Virus record (IMG/VR): IMGVR_UViG_3300029319_000507
Location: 1 to 24,001 of that record
DNA length: 24,001 nt
Strand: one strand, 5' to 3'
Source of the DNA: a virus
Shown: positions 22,823 to 24,001 of the stretch, in pieces
Numbering within the stretch: position 1 is the stretch's first letter
How the letters are laid out: every line of letters starts with the position of its first letter
Program-made: the position numbers and the translations under genes
The notes under the pieces: generated by a model
Told to the model about the DNA's origin: nothing
What the model saw: the letters and a program-made list of their open reading frames with translations, nothing else
The model's database searches: none

Positions 22823-23409
22823 ACGATTTCCCGTAGTATTTTTTTAAAGTTGAATACATTAATATTTAGGAAAGGTTTATACTTCCTTATTTTCATACTT
22901 ACTGTCTCCCACACGGGATCAAATAATTTCTCATCAAACTTTTCTGAGAATGAAAATATTATATCATAGATGACAAAAGTTTCAAGTGAGATATCCCCAC
23001 CTAGAAATCTTTTCAATATAATAGGGTGTCCACTCTTACATTCAAACAAATTATCAAGTTCATTTTCTTCAAGTAATTTACTAGATTCTTCTCTAAAAAG
23101 ATACGAAATACTCTGTTGTCTTCTCATCCAATCTGCATATGTTCTTTCGCCAGAGTTGATAATCTCACCTATCCAAAGGTTTTTTGGATTATCTGTAGTC
23201 ACAAAGTTAGCGAGTAAAAAGTCAACTATCTGTTCATCAGAGTATTTTCTCGATGTTTTCTCGAACCAATACTTATCTTTCCTTTTATTGAAAGATGCCA
23301 TAGTTGCACGAGATTTACCACCATATCTAAAAAAGTCATACTTACGGTTTGTAAAATGACTTTTCATTGATAGGTATGACTGGTAGGTTTCAAATGGAGT
23401 CACTTTCAT
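22819..23409 (-). CDS. 59: Helicase loader gp59
   Basis: A 196-residue homologue of T4 gp59 (217 residues), which loads the gp41 helicase onto gp32-coated forks. Typical features are the N-terminal MKVTPFETYQSYLSMKSHFT, the basic FNKRKDKYWFEKTSRKYSDE and the segment DFLLANFVTTDNPKNLWIGE. The C-terminal half is helical. A GTG at 23424 and an ATG at 23412 are also in frame, but the ATG at 23409 has AGAGG six bases before it and gives the usual N-terminus, so I chose it. The gene overlaps the small acidic gene upstream by 20 bases. Confidence 0.9.
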   Translation of the reverse strand: MKVTPFETYQSYLSMKSHFTNRKYDFFRYGGKSRATMASFNKRKDKYWFEKTSRKYSDEQIVDFLLANFVTTDNPKNLWIGEIINSGERTYADWMRRQQSISYLFREESSKLLEENELDNLFECKSGHPIILKRFLGGDISLETFVIYDIIFSFSEKFDEKLFDPVWETVSMKIRKYKPFLNINVFNFKKILREIV

Positions 23410-23593
23410 CATCTTCCTCTTCACTATCTAATTCTGTAATTGCATCAACGGGAACTTCTGCTTCTCCGATACGATACCAATGTTGATCCATACCAATACT
23501 ATCAGGTCTGACACCTAAGTACTGTAAGTCACGGAAAGAATGCTCACGAAGCATCGCTTGCAATCTCCAATGAATTAATTCTGATTTTTTCAT
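23390..23593 (-). CDS. Small acidic-tailed protein between gp33 and gp59
   Basis: A 67-residue protein starting MKKSELIHWRLQAMLREHSF, with LGVRPDSIGMDQHWYRIG in the middle and a strongly acidic tail (ELDSEEEDDESDSI). I do not recognise a named family. It is joined to gp33 by a one-base overlap (TAATG) and overlaps the gp59 start by 20 bases. Its position among replication and late-transcription genes suggests it belongs to that functional group. The acidic tail could contact a DNA-binding partner, which is speculation. Confidence 0.7.
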   Translation of the reverse strand: MKKSELIHWRLQAMLREHSFRDLQYLGVRPDSIGMDQHWYRIGEAEVPVDAITELDSEEEDDESDSI

Positions 23594-23856
23594 TATAAAG
23601 GCAGTTTTGCTCTTGATGTAGGTTTCATAAAGTTAAGACGGGTTGCATCCCATTTTAATCTTTCTTTTAAAGGTTTGGATATTAACTTCGATACTGATTC
23701 TACCTCAATATTGTTAGTTTCGCAATAGTAACAGATTGCATCAATATAATTGAAGTCTTCTTCTTCAGCAACAATCTTTTCGATCTCGATTGCAAATTTT
23801 GAAGGTGTCAAGAATTTATTCTCGATTGCCTGTTCTAGTTCTTTATTCGGTTCCAT
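23593..23856 (-). CDS. 33: Late transcription co-activator gp33
   Basis: An 87-residue homologue of T4 gp33 (112 residues), the co-activator that links host RNA polymerase to the sliding clamp and works with the sigma-like gp55 on late promoters. The conserved part is NKFLTPSKFAIEIEKIVAEE, then FNYIDAICYYCETNNIEVES and LISKPLKERLKWDATRLNFM. The same frame is open back to a GTG at 23961, but that stretch overlaps the 3' end of the upstream gene by more than 100 bases and reads as low-complexity Asn/Ser/Thr. I therefore place the start at the ATG at 23856, with GGAA just upstream. The next gene overlaps by one base. Confidence 0.8.
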   Translation of the reverse strand: MEPNKELEQAIENKFLTPSKFAIEIEKIVAEEEDFNYIDAICYYCETNNIEVESVSKLISKPLKERLKWDATRLNFMKPTSRAKLPL

Positions 23857-24001
23857 AGAGTTCCAGTTTATCTTGAATAAATTTGTTAATGTATTCTCCG
23901 AGGAGTTTGATGTACTTTGCTTTGTTGTATTCTTCATAGACGATGCATTCTCCATTTTCACAGGACATAATAATTACTAGTTTTTTGACAGGAATACCTG
24001 T
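23843..24001 (-). CDS. C-terminal end of an upstream protein, possibly a PD-(D/E)XK nuclease
   Basis: An open frame enters the window at 24001 and ends with TAA at 23843, coding at least 52 residues: TGIPVKKLVIIMSCENGECI and then VYEEYNKAKYIKLLGEYINK. The sequence has the strand-then-helix look of the end of RecB/Cas4-like PD-(D/E)XK nucleases, a family that marine T4-like phages often carry near gp33. The diagnostic residues would lie outside the window, so the family is a guess. An internal ATG at 23968 would give a 41-residue protein, but the frame continues upstream with sensible sequence. It overlaps gp33 by 14 bases. Confidence 0.55.
   Translation of the reverse strand, partial: TGIPVKKLVIIMSCENGECIVYEEYNKAKYIKLLGEYINKFIQDKLELYGTE

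Noticed and set aside
23857-23961. N-terminal extension of gp33 to a GTG at 23961.
   Set aside because: It would overlap the upstream gene by over 100 bases and reads as Asn/Ser/Thr low complexity; the ATG at 23856 has GGAA upstream and keeps the conserved part.
23988-24001. Inverted repeat ACAGG-AATA-CCTGT at the right edge.
   Set aside because: Lies within the open frame of the partial upstream gene, has only five paired bases and is cut by the window edge.

Overview
The window is a stretch of a T4-like contractile-tailed phage (myovirus) genome, most likely a marine cyanophage of the exT4-even type. The evidence is AT-rich DNA, T4-type baseplate and tail genes (gp5-like, gp26, gp27, gp48, gp51-like, gp53, gp54), the head-completion gene gp4, T4 replication and late-transcription genes (gp32, gp59, gp33), and a small protein resembling the cyanobacterial DUF1825 family. 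Collagen-like fibres and 2-oxoglutarate oxygenases are also typical of marine T4-like phages. Names rest on recognising sequence patterns in the translations; no database search was run.

Layout. Positions 1-5774 (minus strand) are a fibre/adhesin block: a collagen-like fibre cut by the window edge, a tail-fibre-assembly-chaperone-like protein, a 2OG-Fe(II) oxygenase, a small four-cysteine protein, a second collagen-like fibre and an unrecognised structural protein. Positions 5776-9578 hold a large modular fibre-like protein with a beta-helix segment and a separate beta-helical spike. Positions 9604-18218 (minus) hold the central baseplate hub and tape-measure region in the order gp54, gp26, gp51-like, two related membrane-like/coiled-coil proteins, gp27-like and a gp5-like OB-fold protein without a recognisable lysozyme. 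Positions 18249-21083 (plus) hold gp4, an unrecognised protein, gp48 and gp53. Positions 21073-24001 (minus) hold a second 2OG-Fe(II) oxygenase and the replication/late-transcription cluster: a partial upstream gene, gp33, a small acidic protein, gp59, a DUF1825-like protein, gp32 and a possible tiny membrane peptide.

How it works together. gp59 and gp32 serve DNA replication. gp33 is the late-transcription co-activator that works with the sigma-like gp55 at TATAAATA-type late promoters. I find seven good matches to such promoters (TATAAATA, GATAAATA or CTAAATA) plus one weaker one, each 19-26 bases before a start codon in the structural genes. Most structural genes overlap or abut (ATGA, TAATG), so they are probably translated in a coupled way.

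The observations I rate highest are: (i) a canonical -1 slippery heptamer TTTTTTC two codons before the gp26 stop, which would fuse gp26 to the gp51-like frame, like the lambda G/GT tail-assembly chaperones; (ii) an oxygenase encoded between two collagen-like fibres rich in Gly-X-Lys triplets, which suggests hydroxylation of phage collagen; (iii) two late promoters facing each other within 29 bp between gp54 and gp4; and (iv) an intrinsic terminator after gp32 whose 5' arm overlaps the predicted start of a late transcript. No stretch longer than 100 bases lacks a gene. I saw no tRNA, CRISPR array, insertion sequence or integrase.
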